Positions 35,901 through 44,762 of a stretch of DNA of 64,000 nt are shown here, piece by piece (position 1 is the stretch's first letter; every line of letters begins with the position of its first letter). Source of the stretch: UBA1189 sp045612065 (GTDB lineage Bacteria > Bacteroidota > Bacteroidia > Bacteroidales > Bacteroidaceae). A program made the translations under genes and the position numbers. Location of the stretch: the NCBI GenBank assembly GCA_045612065.1, contig JAZKYH010000001.1, positions 1-64,000 of the forward strand, read 5' to 3'. The notes beneath the pieces are model-generated. The model ran no database searches, was not told where the DNA came from, and worked only from the letters and a program-made list of their open reading frames with translations.

Positions 35901-36641
35901 ATGATTAACCTATTAAGCCTTGCTGCTGGCGGCCTCAAGACCGCCCTTGCTGCAGCTGAAGAATTAGATCTTGATGTGCTATCTGCAAGCGAGTCCTTGA
36001 CAGTGCCGATGTGGGCTGATTGGGGAGGATTGACTGAGTTGCTCCTTCGCTTCTTGCTTAATGTGATAGTAATCTCATTTATTGTACGAGTGTTTTACTA
36101 TCCCAAGAGCAAACGTCGCGACTATTTTGTGACCTTTATCCTCATCTCTATCAGCGTGTTCCTCATTATCTTCCTCATGGGTGGAGTGAAACTGAAGACT
36201 GGTGTTGCGCTTGGTCTGTTTGCCATCTTTGGTATCATTCGTTACCGAACGGAGTCGGTGCCCATCCGTGAGATGACCTACCTCTTCCTAATCATTGCCG
36301 TGAGCACCATCAATGCCTTGGATTCCAGTATCAGTTATATAGAGTTATTGGCCACCAATCTCCTGTTTATTATTTCGATATGGGCCATGGAGAGCAATCG
36401 TTGGGTGAAGCACGTGGCAAGCAAACTTGTGCTATACGATAATATCAGTTTCATCACTCCTGAACGTGAACCAGAACTCATAGAGGATTTGAAGAAACGT
36501 ACAGGGCTGGATATTATTCGTGTTGAAGTTGGTGCGATTGACTTTTCCAAAGATACGGCAATGGTGAAGATTTTCTACGAGCCATTGACCAACGAAGTTA
36601 ATAGTGTGAATCATATCGGTCGTCTGCCCAAAGTGAGTTGA
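35901..36641 (+). CDS. DUF4956 membrane protein
   Basis: A 246-residue protein with four or so membrane segments (LLLRFLLNVIVISFIVRVFYY, TFILISISVFLIIFLM, ALGLFAIFGIIRYRT, YLFLIIAVSTINAL) and a soluble C-terminal part (LKKRTGLDIIRVEVGAIDF). GLFAIFGIIRYRTE is typical of DUF4956. In other bacteria this family accompanies VTC-domain proteins. It is a likely membrane partner, perhaps guiding the polymer through the inner membrane (inference). Confidence 0.85.
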   Translation: MINLLSLAAGGLKTALAAAEELDLDVLSASESLTVPMWADWGGLTELLLRFLLNVIVISFIVRVFYYPKSKRRDYFVTFILISISVFLIIFLMGGVKLKTGVALGLFAIFGIIRYRTESVPIREMTYLFLIIAVSTINALDSSISYIELLATNLLFIISIWAMESNRWVKHVASKLVLYDNISFITPEREPELIEDLKKRTGLDIIRVEVGAIDFSKDTAMVKIFYEPLTNEVNSVNHIGRLPKVS

Positions 36642-36716
36642 TTTTTGCATTTTATTCCCCTTTTTCAGAATCTTTTCAGAATTGGGCGTGAAATTTGCAA
36701 GGTGAAAATTATAACT

Positions 36717-37592
36717 ATGAAATATATGAAGCGTTTTTTAGGTGTTGGATGCCTATTGTTGGCAACCTCTGTAATGGTTGCACAAAGTGATTTTGGCGTA
36801 TGGACAAGCATCGAGGGTTCTACCAAGATCAACAAACAATTGGAACTCTCATTGGAGGGTGAGTATCGCACACAGGACAATAGTTCGCTCACCGAGCGTA
36901 TAGCTACAGGCATCAGTCTTTCATACAAGAATAAGAAAGTTCCTTTCCTCAAGGCCGATGTGGGCTACACCTTTATGTCTATGAACTATTTAGGTGAGAC
37001 GACCATCAAGTACGAAACCGAGGATGATGGTAGCGATGAATTGGATGATGAGGGTAACCCCATTCTTAGCCATAAGAATGTGGATGATGCCTACTGGGCA
37101 GCTCGTCATCGTTTCACAGCTTCACTTACGGGTTCTGTCAAGTGGGGGCGTTTCAAGTTTTCATTGCGCGAACGTTACCAGTTTACTCATCGTATGAGAA
37201 GCTATTGCGACCGTACGCGCTGGAACTATGATTCAGGCCACGAACTGTTCCCAGATTTGATTCCCGAGTATTATATTGACGATGATCCCGAAAGTGACGA
37301 TTACAGCTATAGAATAGACGAGAAGAAATCCAAGAGTGACCACAAGCTCCGTTCTCGTCTTGCGGTGAGCTATGATATCAAGAAATGCCCGTTCGAGCCC
37401 TTTGCCGAGGTAGAGGTATACAACGAATTGGATAATGCCTTTGCCTACGACAAGATACGCTATACCGTGGGTACGGAATACAAAATAAACAAGGAGCATA
37501 AGCTGAAACTGTATTATCGCTACCAAGACTATGCTGATATAGATGAGGTGAGTGGTCACGTCTTGGGTATTGGCTATGCCTTTGAATTCTAA
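36717..37592 (+). CDS. DUF2490-like outer-membrane beta-barrel protein
   Basis: A 291-residue protein with a signal peptide (about 1-23, ending VMVAQ). Alternating hydrophobic strands follow (LELSLEGEYRTQDN, RFTASLTGSVKWGRFKFSLRERYQFTHR, LRSRLAVSYDIKKC) and the chain ends in an aromatic Phe, as outer-membrane barrels do. An acidic loop (DDGSDELDDEGN) lies near residue 105. I start at MKYMKRFLG, where the signal peptide begins. Confidence 0.8.
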   Translation: MKYMKRFLGVGCLLLATSVMVAQSDFGVWTSIEGSTKINKQLELSLEGEYRTQDNSSLTERIATGISLSYKNKKVPFLKADVGYTFMSMNYLGETTIKYETEDDGSDELDDEGNPILSHKNVDDAYWAARHRFTASLTGSVKWGRFKFSLRERYQFTHRMRSYCDRTRWNYDSGHELFPDLIPEYYIDDDPESDDYSYRIDEKKSKSDHKLRSRLAVSYDIKKCPFEPFAEVEVYNELDNAFAYDKIRYTVGTEYKINKEHKLKLYYRYQDYADIDEVSGHVLGIGYAFEF

Positions 37593-37612
37593 ATAGAGAT
37601 TCGACTGAAACT

Positions 37613-38080
37613 ATGAAACGACCTGTCTACCTGTTTTTAGCCATATTATTCGCTTCGGCTATGCAGATGAGAGCGCAGCAGATGGCGGTGGCTCTGAGTG
37701 ATGGCAACGAATTGAAGTTCGAGGAGAACTATACCTCTTGTAAGATGACCTTCTCGGATGGTCAGATGCTGCTCCATGTTGATGGCGTGGTGAAGAATAC
37801 AATCGGTATCAAAGACATCAACCGTATCTATTTCTATTCTGTCGATGCAGGTGTAGATGAACTGCAAGGCAAGGATGTTGTGACCTATTCTGCCGCCACC
37901 GAAGAGCTTCTCGTACATGCCCAGCCAGGCACTATCGTGGCTGTATATCATGCCAATGGCGCGTTGGCATTGTCGCAGATGCAGACCATTGCTGGCACTC
38001 CTGTCAGTGTAGCGCATCTGCCTGCCGGCACCTATGTGGCTGTTGTCAGAAACGTAACCCTTAAATTCGTGAAGCGATGA
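37613..38080 (+). CDS. secreted protein with type IX-like C-terminal tail
   Basis: A 155-residue protein with a signal peptide (1-21, ending MRAQ). The middle (ALSDGNELKFEENYTSCKMTFSDGQMLLH, INRIYFY) resembles the N-terminal part of the next gene product. The end (LPAGTYVAVVRNVTLKFVKR) resembles a type IX sorting signal. The function is unknown. It overlaps the next gene by four bases. Confidence 0.75.
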   Translation: MKRPVYLFLAILFASAMQMRAQQMAVALSDGNELKFEENYTSCKMTFSDGQMLLHVDGVVKNTIGIKDINRIYFYSVDAGVDELQGKDVVTYSAATEELLVHAQPGTIVAVYHANGALALSQMQTIAGTPVSVAHLPAGTYVAVVRNVTLKFVKR

Positions 38081-39702
38081 AACGATTGATACTTCTTTCT
38101 TTGGCCTTTGTGGCAGCTATGCTTTCGTGGGCCGTAACGGTTCCTTCTGATTTTCGTATTGTGTGTAAGGATGGCTCGGTCGCTTACTTCTGTGGCGCGG
38201 GTACAGAACTTACGTTCAACGAAGATGGTACCATATTATATATACAGACGGAAGGGCAAGATGCAGTAGTCAGCTATGCCGTTGATGGCATTGAGGCTGT
38301 TGAATTTGCGCAATTAGGAAAGAGCTACGAAAGCTACGATTATGCAGGTGCTCATATTGATGTCGCTTTCTCATCTACTGACGATACTTCATTTTCCGAG
38401 GTTAAGGAGAATGTGATCACCGATGAGAATCACGATGATTATGGCGATTTTATCGAGAACTATGCTCCCAAGAATACGGTTGTCATTACCTATAAAGAGG
38501 GGAAGGCCTCTTATACGGGAAAGCCTTCTGGTGTGAACGTTATTGTAAATGGTAACCATGTGACGGTGACTTCTGCCAAGAAAGATATTGCCTATACCTT
38601 GAAGGGTACCACCACAAACGGTTCATTCAAGCTCTACTCAGACAAGAAGGCCCAAGTCACCCTCGATGGTGTCAGCATCACCAACCCCACTGGTGCGGCT
38701 CTCAATATCCAGTCGGGCAAGACGATGATGATAAAGCTTGCCGATGGCACTACAAACTACCTGGAAGACGGCAAATCCTATACTCTGGAGGGTACGGAGC
38801 AGCAGAAGGGAACCCTCTTCAGCGAGGGCCAGTTAGTGTTTAGTGGCAATGGCTCACTCAATGTGAAGAGCAACTATGGGCATGGCATTGTGAGCGACGA
38901 CTATGTGCGTGTGCGTGGAGGCAATATCACGATCAACTCCGTACGTGACGGTATCAGTACCAGCGACCGCTTTATCATGTATGGCGGTGTTGTGAATATC
39001 ACAGCCCAGCAAGATGGCATCGATGTCGACGAGGGCTATATCGAGATTGGTGCAGGCCAACTTTCCGTGAATGCCGTTGACGAGGGTATCACCGCCTCGT
39101 ATGAGGGAGATGAAGATACAGGTATCGTCGACCCGCTCATCACTCCTTATATAGATATCAAGGGTGGACTCATCAAGGTTACCACTACTGGAGACAAGGG
39201 GCACGGAATCCGTGCAATGTCGTCGCTCTCTATGTCTGGGGGTATTGTGCAGGTTGTTACAAAGGGCGCAGGTTCTAAAGCTTTGATGGCCGAGGGTGAT
39301 ATGTCGCTCGCGGGTGGTAAGGTAACTGTTGTTGCTGGAGGTAACGCGCTCTATGAATCCGATGTGGACGATTTGTCCTCTTCCGCAGCTATCCGTAGCA
39401 AAGGCACGCTCTCGATTACGAATATGACCATCGGTGCCAAGTGTACTGGTTCAGGTAGTAAGGGCATCAATAATGTGGGCAACATTGTGATAAAGGATAG
39501 CCGTGTCACCGTGGTGTCATCGGGCGCTACCCATAAGAGCAATGGCCTCGACTCACGCTCGCGTGGCGTAACCTCTGATGGCAATCTGACTATCGATGGT
39601 GGCTCGCTCTCAGTTAGGTCATACGAGGAGCCGCTCTACTTGCGCGGCGTATGCACCTTCCTCAATAATGCAGTGTACTGCGGTTATCAGGTAGGGAAGT
39701 AG
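38077..39702 (+). CDS. secreted Cthe_2159-like beta-helix carbohydrate-binding protein
   Basis: A 541-residue protein with a signal peptide (1-19). From about residue 130 it has the right-handed beta-helix repeats of the Cthe_2159 family: VSITNPTGAALNIQSGK, GHGIVSDDYVRVRGGNITI, DGISTSDRFIMYGG, DGIDVDEGYIEIGAG and KGHGIRAMSSLSMSGG. Members bind pectin-like acidic polymers with calcium. It is the last gene of the VTC operon, making it the probable surface component. Confidence 0.82.
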   Translation: MKRLILLSLAFVAAMLSWAVTVPSDFRIVCKDGSVAYFCGAGTELTFNEDGTILYIQTEGQDAVVSYAVDGIEAVEFAQLGKSYESYDYAGAHIDVAFSSTDDTSFSEVKENVITDENHDDYGDFIENYAPKNTVVITYKEGKASYTGKPSGVNVIVNGNHVTVTSAKKDIAYTLKGTTTNGSFKLYSDKKAQVTLDGVSITNPTGAALNIQSGKTMMIKLADGTTNYLEDGKSYTLEGTEQQKGTLFSEGQLVFSGNGSLNVKSNYGHGIVSDDYVRVRGGNITINSVRDGISTSDRFIMYGGVVNITAQQDGIDVDEGYIEIGAGQLSVNAVDEGITASYEGDEDTGIVDPLITPYIDIKGGLIKVTTTGDKGHGIRAMSSLSMSGGIVQVVTKGAGSKALMAEGDMSLAGGKVTVVAGGNALYESDVDDLSSSAAIRSKGTLSITNMTIGAKCTGSGSKGINNVGNIVIKDSRVTVVSSGATHKSNGLDSRSRGVTSDGNLTIDGGSLSVRSYEEPLYLRGVCTFLNNAVYCGYQVGK

Positions 39703-39729
39703 GCTTTTTCTGGCCTGTCCCGAGTGGAG

Positions 39730-40215
39730 TCAGAACTTCTTCGTGCGTATGTGGCAGTAGGGCTCCTCGCCCGTCTTGTTGTAGTAGTCCTGGTGATATT
39801 CCTCGCCATGCCAGAAGTGTTGCGCCGGGCGTAGTATGGTATTTACCTCATAGCCTTTACCGCGTAGGAGAGCTATTGTGGTTTCAGCTATGTGGAGTTG
39901 TTCTTCATTGAGATAGAATATCTGGCTACGGTATTGTGGACCTATGTCCGGACCTATACCATCGGTTTGCGCAGGGTCGTGAATCTCGAAGAACAGACGG
40001 CACAATGCCTCATAGGTTACCACCTCGGCATCGTATTCCACCCATACTGCCTCTACATGGTGAGTGCGATGAGCCTTCACCTCGGTATATGTTGGGTTTT
40101 CTTCGGGACCACCGATGTAGCCAACCGATGTGCTCAGCACACCAGGCATGCGCTGCAGTTGGTACTGGACGCCCCAGAAACATCCGGCGGCAAAGATTGC
40201 TTCTTCTTTTTTCAT
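39730..40215 (-). CDS. msrA: peptide-methionine (S)-S-oxide reductase MsrA
   Basis: A 161-residue enzyme reducing methionine-S-sulfoxide. Catalytic Cys is in FAAGCFWGVQ; VGYIGGPEENPTYTEV, HAEAV-like HHVEAVWVEYD and HDPAQTDGIGPDIGPQYRSQIFY are family blocks. No fused MsrB domain is seen. It lies 14 bases after topB in the same direction. Confidence 0.95.
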   Translation of the reverse strand: MKKEEAIFAAGCFWGVQYQLQRMPGVLSTSVGYIGGPEENPTYTEVKAHRTHHVEAVWVEYDAEVVTYEALCRLFFEIHDPAQTDGIGPDIGPQYRSQIFYLNEEQLHIAETTIALLRGKGYEVNTILRPAQHFWHGEEYHQDYYNKTGEEPYCHIRTKKF

Positions 40216-40229
40216 AGGTTCCTATATGA

Positions 40230-42164
40230 TTATATTCGTCGTGGAGTGTTGTCTGCCATTACCTGGTGCACAATCTCTGCGACCATTTGTTTCAGCTCGT
40301 CCATAAACTGCTTGGCATCGTAGCGGCGTGCTTCAATTTCGCGCAGGCGTTTCTCCCAGATACCCGTGAGCTCGGCGCTCTTGAGCAACTCTTCGCGGAT
40401 GAGGCCGATGAGTTCGATGCCGGTAGGTGTAGCCACAAGGTTTTTCTTTACCTTGGTCACGTAGTTGCGCTTGTAGAGTGTCTTGATGATTTCGGCACGG
40501 GTGGCAGGGCGGCCTATGCCGTTTTCCTTCATGGCCTCTCGCAGTTCCTCGTCTTCGACAAACTTACCCGCCGTCTCCATGGCTTTGAGTAGGGTTCCTT
40601 CGGTGTATGGTTTGGGGGGCTGTGTCCACTTCTCCATCAGTTCGGGTGTATGGGGGCCACTTTCCCCCTTGGTGAATTGATAATTCACGACTGACAATTG
40701 ACCATTATCCTCCGATTGCTCGTCTATCGTCTGTTGTCCGTTGTCTGTCGTTTGTTGTCTATTAAATACGCTTTTCCATCCCGGTTCCAAAATCTCTTTA
40801 CCCGAAGCACGGAAGGGTATGCCATCTGTTTCTCCCATTACGGTAGTGGTGCGTGTTTTGCACTCAGGGTGGAACACGGCAATGAAACGCCTTACGATGA
40901 GGTCGTACACCTTCTTCTCATTGTCGGTAAGTGCCCCGGGTACTTGTCCTGTGGGGATGATGGCATGGTGGTCGGTCACTTTTTTGTTGTCGAACACCTT
41001 CTTTGATTTCAGTAGGGGGCGTCCATGCAGGGGAGTGATGAGGTGCTGATAATCGCGTAAACCCATCAATATTTGTGGGCATTGGTTGTACACGTCATCA
41101 CTCAAGAATTTGGTGTCCACACGGGGGTAGGTAGTCACCTTCTTTTCATAGAGTGATTGTACGATTTGTAGGGTGACATCGACGGGGAGATTGAACTTTT
41201 TGTTGCACTCGGCCTGCAATTCATTGAGGTCAAATAGCGGTTGAGGGAGTTCCTTGCCCTCTTTCTTGGTTACCGAGGTGATGGTAAAAGGCTTGTCCTT
41301 GATGCGCTCCAATATGGTTGCTCCCTGTTCACCATTGGCGATGGGCTCGAGGCCTATATTGTCAGCTTCGGCCTTACGCCAAGCTTCTGCAGCATCGTAT
41401 GGCTTGCCTTTCTTTTCAGCGGCTTCTTTTTGTTTCTCAATCTCGGCCATCAGGTCCTCTTCATTACGTTTCATGATGGCATTGAAGGTGATGCCGCGAT
41501 ATTGCGTGTTCAAGACCCAATATTGTTGGGAAACGAAGTGCTCGATTTCCTGTTGGCGTTTCACGATGAGGGCGAGTGTAGGAGTCTGCACGCGACCTAT
41601 TGAAAGCACCTGGCGATTTTGCCCATACTTCAAGGTGTAGAGTCGTGTGGCGTTCAGCCCCAACATCCAGTCACCGATGGCACGGCATAGTCCTGCTTCG
41701 TAGAGCGATTGTTTTTCCGATGCATCCATCAACTTGGTAAAGCCTTTGCGTATGGCTTCATCGGTCAGGGATGACACCCAAAGACGTTTTACGGGGCATT
41801 TGACCTCTGCTTTCTGCATCACCCAGCGCTGTATCAATTCACCCTCTTGGCCAGGGTCGCCGCAGTTGATGATCATGTCGGCATTTTGTGCCAAGTGCTT
41901 TATTACGTTGAATTGTCTCTCGATACGTTTATCTTCGATGAGTTTGATGCCAAAGCGGGGGGGGATCATCGGTAGGCTTCCCAATGACCAACTTTTCCAT
42001 TGCGGTGTATAGTCGTGTGGTTCCTTGAGGGTACACAGATGTCCGATGGTCCACGTTACTTGATATCCGTTACCCTCAAAGTATCCGTTATGCCTACTAT
42101 TGGCCCCCAGAACTTTTGCTATATCCGCTGCTGCCAGTTCTTTCTCCGCGATGCAAACTATCAT
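40230..42164 (-). CDS. topB: DNA topoisomerase III with repeat-derived insertion
   Basis: A 644-residue type IA topoisomerase that decatenates DNA. The TOPRIM domain begins MIVCIAEKELAAADIAKVL and holds INCGDPGQEGELIQRW. The active-site Tyr lies in TTYPRVDTKFL; SIGRVQTPTL and RPATRAEIIKTL are also present. The TOPRIM acidic run reads DPGQE where DxDxE is usual. About 32 residues between WKSVF and KGESGPHTPE (rich in Q, T and N) are encoded by GTTGTC-type dispersed repeats and are not normal topoisomerase sequence. The frame is intact. Confidence 0.93.
   Translation of the reverse strand: MIVCIAEKELAAADIAKVLGANSRHNGYFEGNGYQVTWTIGHLCTLKEPHDYTPQWKSWSLGSLPMIPPRFGIKLIEDKRIERQFNVIKHLAQNADMIINCGDPGQEGELIQRWVMQKAEVKCPVKRLWVSSLTDEAIRKGFTKLMDASEKQSLYEAGLCRAIGDWMLGLNATRLYTLKYGQNRQVLSIGRVQTPTLALIVKRQQEIEHFVSQQYWVLNTQYRGITFNAIMKRNEEDLMAEIEKQKEAAEKKGKPYDAAEAWRKAEADNIGLEPIANGEQGATILERIKDKPFTITSVTKKEGKELPQPLFDLNELQAECNKKFNLPVDVTLQIVQSLYEKKVTTYPRVDTKFLSDDVYNQCPQILMGLRDYQHLITPLHGRPLLKSKKVFDNKKVTDHHAIIPTGQVPGALTDNEKKVYDLIVRRFIAVFHPECKTRTTTVMGETDGIPFRASGKEILEPGWKSVFNRQQTTDNGQQTIDEQSEDNGQLSVVNYQFTKGESGPHTPELMEKWTQPPKPYTEGTLLKAMETAGKFVEDEELREAMKENGIGRPATRAEIIKTLYKRNYVTKVKKNLVATPTGIELIGLIREELLKSAELTGIWEKRLREIEARRYDAKQFMDELKQMVAEIVHQVMADNTPRRI
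40672..40766. repeat. GTTGTC/GACAAT-type repeat absorbed in topB
   Basis: GACTGACAATTGACCATTATC and TGTTGTCCGTTGTCTGTCGT lie head to head. The same family occurs between genes at 10450-10522 and 43096-43118. Confidence 0.65.
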
Positions 42165-42450
42165 TGTCTTGTTGTCTGTTGTTTGTCGACTTTTGGAACG
42201 CGAAGTTACTGCTTTTAATCAAAAATAGAAAATAAATTATCACCCTCTGCTTCCATTGATGGGGTTTGCCGTGCTTGGCCTTTGGTGGAATTCGGCATGT
42301 TTTCAGTATGGTAAGTGTAAGTTTTGAGGATTGTGTGTATTTGCTTACATTATTACCTGTATTTTGTACACGCCACTATTCCTGTAGTTTGATTTCGTAT
42401 TGGTAAATAGTACCAATTATCTGGGAAATGTGATATGTGTAGTTCGTTCC

Positions 42451-42560
42451 CCTCGCTAGCTACCGCGCCACGCCTCGCTAGCTACCGCGCTCTACCTCGC
42501 TAGCTACCGCGCTCTACCTCACTAGCTATCGCGGCATACCGCACTTGCTACCGCAGGGCG
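42451..42560. repeat. 22-bp tandem repeat array B (5 units)
   Basis: Five contiguous 22-bp units start at 42451, 42473, 42495, 42517 and 42539, each with CTNGCTAYCGC at its centre. The flank TGTGATAT before and GCTTTG after are shared with array A (3316-3381). The rest of the 42165-42611 gap shows no gene. Confidence 0.85.
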
Positions 42561-42611
42561 CTTTGCGCGATAGCTTCAGTTCTCCGAAGGATGAAATTTT
42601 AGTTTGAGTGC

Positions 42612-42986
42612 TTAACTCAGTCGGGCCATGAACTTCTCGCGGTCTACGATGAAGCGGGTGTGTTCGCCTTCGCCGATGAGGCCATCTTCGTCAGAGGCTG
42701 TGACGGTGAACTGCAGCTTACGACCCTCGACGGCTGTGAGGGTGGCGGTAGCGGTGATGGTGCGTCCATGGGCTGTAGGCTTGAGATGCGAGGCTGCGAT
42801 ATGTCCGCCCACGGTAGTTTGATTGGCTTCTAAATGAGGTGCCACGCAGTGCATGGCTGCCTCTTCCATCAAGGCAATCATGGATGGGGTGGAGAGTACG
42901 TGCAGGTCGCCGCTACCTACATGGGCTGCCAAGTGATGCTCCTCGACGGTGCGAGTGCAGGTGTGGGTGAGTTTGGGATGTAGCAT
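42612..42986 (-). CDS. hotdog-fold thioesterase (FlK-like)
   Basis: A 124-residue hotdog protein resembling fluoroacetyl-CoA thioesterase-like members: VGSGDLHVLSTPSMIALMEEAAM, TTVGGHIAASHLKP and ITATATLTAVEGRKLQFTV. It probably hydrolyses acyl-CoA; the natural substrate is unknown. I start at MLHPKLTHTC, since the open frame upstream reads through repeat DNA. Confidence 0.82.
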   Translation of the reverse strand: MLHPKLTHTCTRTVEEHHLAAHVGSGDLHVLSTPSMIALMEEAAMHCVAPHLEANQTTVGGHIAASHLKPTAHGRTITATATLTAVEGRKLQFTVTASDEDGLIGEGEHTRFIVDREKFMARLS

Positions 42987-43034
42987 GTTTTTTGTGTAGT
43001 GTTTAGAGTTTAACAATTGCATTGTTGAGCTTTG

Positions 43035-43118
43035 GCTGCGCTCGCTGAGCGATTTGTAAGTGCGCTTACATCGCGTTCGCTGGCACAAACCTTAGTGTCA
43101 ATAGACAACAGACAACGG
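43035..43118. repeat. dispersed hairpin element plus GACAACAGACAAC repeat
   Basis: GCTGCGCTCGCTGAGCGAT is followed by GTAAG-TGCG-CTTAC, the same arrangement as at 11406-11460, then AATAGACAACAGACAACGGG. It lies between the thioesterase and AI-2E genes. Confidence 0.55.
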
Positions 43119-43232
43119 GCTGCCATCCGGAGGTTTTTCGTTATTGTTACTTGTTTAGTGCTTGGGAATGGTCGCTCGTCACTTGCGCCCACCGCAAAGA
43201 TATGTTGATTTTGTTGAATATCGAAATAAACC

Positions 43233-43263
43233 TTGCTTTTTTATGTCGTTAGCTTTACCTTTG
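43233..43263 (+). promoter_or_regulatory. promoter of the AI-2E-family gene
   Basis: TTG (43233), 20 bases, TACCTTTG (43256-43263), 22 bases before the start. Confidence 0.7.
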
Positions 43264-43285
43264 CGAAGATATAAGGATTATTGTC

Positions 43286-44392
43286 ATGAACAAGGAGATT
43301 ACTTTTGACCGTTTCATACGAGGACTTATTGCCATTGCTGCGTGTGTGGTGGTTTATTTATTGGTTAACCGCTTGAGTGGTGCGTTGCTGCCCTTCCTCA
43401 TCGCTTGGCTGTTCTGCTACTTGGTGTATCCGATAGTGACGTTCTTCCAGTACAAGCTGCGACTCAAGCATCGCTTGCTTTCTATCGCGGTGGTGTTATT
43501 GCTCTTTACGGCGCTCATAGTGGGGATATGCTTCTTGGTGATACCGCCTGTGGTACAGGAGTTTAATACGCTCAAAGATTTTGTGCTTAACTACCTCTCC
43601 TCGGATGGCAGTAATGCAACCATCCCCGATGTGGTGAATGAATTTGTGCATAAGCATGTCGATATGGTGGCGGTGGAAAATTTCTTCTCGATGGATCGTA
43701 TAGGCGGACTTGTTCAAGGCTCTTTGCCTAAGATATGGAGTGTGGTGTCGCAGTCGTTCAATATGATGTGGGGATTGGTTGCTGTTTTCATGTTTATGGT
43801 CTATGTGCTCTTTATTCTCAAGGACTACGAGCAGCTAGAACGTGGATGGGTAAGCCTCATGCCAGAGAAGTATCGTGAGCGTGTGGTGCGCCTCGCCGAG
43901 GATGTAGAGGATAGCATGAGCAATTACTTCCGTGGACAGTCGCTCGTGGCATTATGTGTGGGCATACTATTCAGCATTGGTTTTGTGATCATAGACTTTC
44001 CCCTGGCGATTGGCTTTGGTTTGTTTGTGGGTTTGCTCAATATCGTGCCTTATTTGCAGACCGTAGCGTTGGTGCCTACCGTGTTCTTAGCCTTGGTCAA
44101 GGCTGCCAATACGGGGGAGAACTTCTGGTGGATACTCGTGGCTGCTGGTATCGTGTTCCTCGTGGTGCAGGTGATACAGGAGACTATCCTCATACCGCGC
44201 ATCATGAACAAGGTGACAGGACTCAATCCAGCCGTTATCCTGCTTTCACTCTCCATTTGGGGAAGTCTGCTTGGGTTAGTGGGTATGATTATCGCCCTGC
44301 CTGCAACTTCGCTGTTGCTATCATATTACCGCCGTTTCTTGCGCAAACAGAGCGAAGAGGAGCGTGAGACTGTTGCGGAAACCTCCCACTGA
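43286..44392 (+). CDS. AI-2E family transporter
   Basis: A 368-residue inner-membrane protein with seven or eight hydrophobic segments in the AI-2E/TqsA/PerM layout. Two N-terminal pairs (AIAACVVVYLLVNRL, LLPFLIAWLFCYLVYPIV) precede an amphipathic middle and a conserved end (GLNIVPYLQTV-like VGLLNIVPYLQTVALVPTV, GLNPAVILLSLSIWGSLLGLVGMIIALP). It may export small molecules or exchange ions; the substrate is unknown. Confidence 0.88.
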   Translation: MNKEITFDRFIRGLIAIAACVVVYLLVNRLSGALLPFLIAWLFCYLVYPIVTFFQYKLRLKHRLLSIAVVLLLFTALIVGICFLVIPPVVQEFNTLKDFVLNYLSSDGSNATIPDVVNEFVHKHVDMVAVENFFSMDRIGGLVQGSLPKIWSVVSQSFNMMWGLVAVFMFMVYVLFILKDYEQLERGWVSLMPEKYRERVVRLAEDVEDSMSNYFRGQSLVALCVGILFSIGFVIIDFPLAIGFGLFVGLLNIVPYLQTVALVPTVFLALVKAANTGENFWWILVAAGIVFLVVQVIQETILIPRIMNKVTGLNPAVILLSLSIWGSLLGLVGMIIALPATSLLLSYYRRFLRKQSEEERETVAETSH

Positions 44393-44445
44393 ATTGCCCT
44401 AAAGAAGAAAAAATAGGCTGTGGGGATAAAAAGAGTCTGAAAAAA

Positions 44446-44476
44446 TTTGTAGTCTCGCAAAAACTTTCTACCTTTG
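44446..44476 (+). promoter_or_regulatory. tRNA-Lys promoter
   Basis: TTTG (44446), 19 bases, TACCTTTG (44469-44476). Confidence 0.75.
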
Positions 44477-44511
44477 CACTCGCAAATGCGAAAGCGCTTG
44501 CATAAGAGGTC

Positions 44512-44584
44512 GATTCGCTAGCTCAGCAGGTAGAGCACATCCCTTTTAAGGATGGGGTCTTGGGTTCGAGCCCCAAGCGAATCA
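44512..44584 (+). tRNA. tRNA-Lys (anticodon TTT)
   Basis: Acceptor GATTCGC/GCGAATC, D-arm with AGCAGGTAGAGC, anticodon stem CATCC/GGATG with loop CTTTTAA, and T-arm TTGGGTTCGAGCCCCAA. An integrase lies 330 bases downstream, so its 3' end is a likely attachment site. Confidence 0.96.
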
Positions 44585-44617
44585 CGATACCCCCCAAACG
44601 GGGTCACATGAAAAATG

Positions 44618-44650
44618 AAAAGGGAAGTTCGAAAGAACCTCCCTTTTCTT
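44618..44650 (+). terminator. terminator after tRNA-Lys
   Basis: AAAAGGGAAGTTC-GAAA-GAACCTCCCTTTT. Confidence 0.85.
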
Positions 44651-44762
44651 ATGTCTATTGGGCATAACTATCGGATATTTAGTTAGTTCCGTCTTTTCGA
44701 GAGCACAGGAGAAAAAAATCAAATGTGTAACAGAGAGCAACAGAGAACAACGGTGAAAAACG

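Noticed and set aside
42451..42560. CRISPR array
   Set aside because: The 22-bp units are contiguous with no unique spacers, the units diverge, and no cas genes are present.
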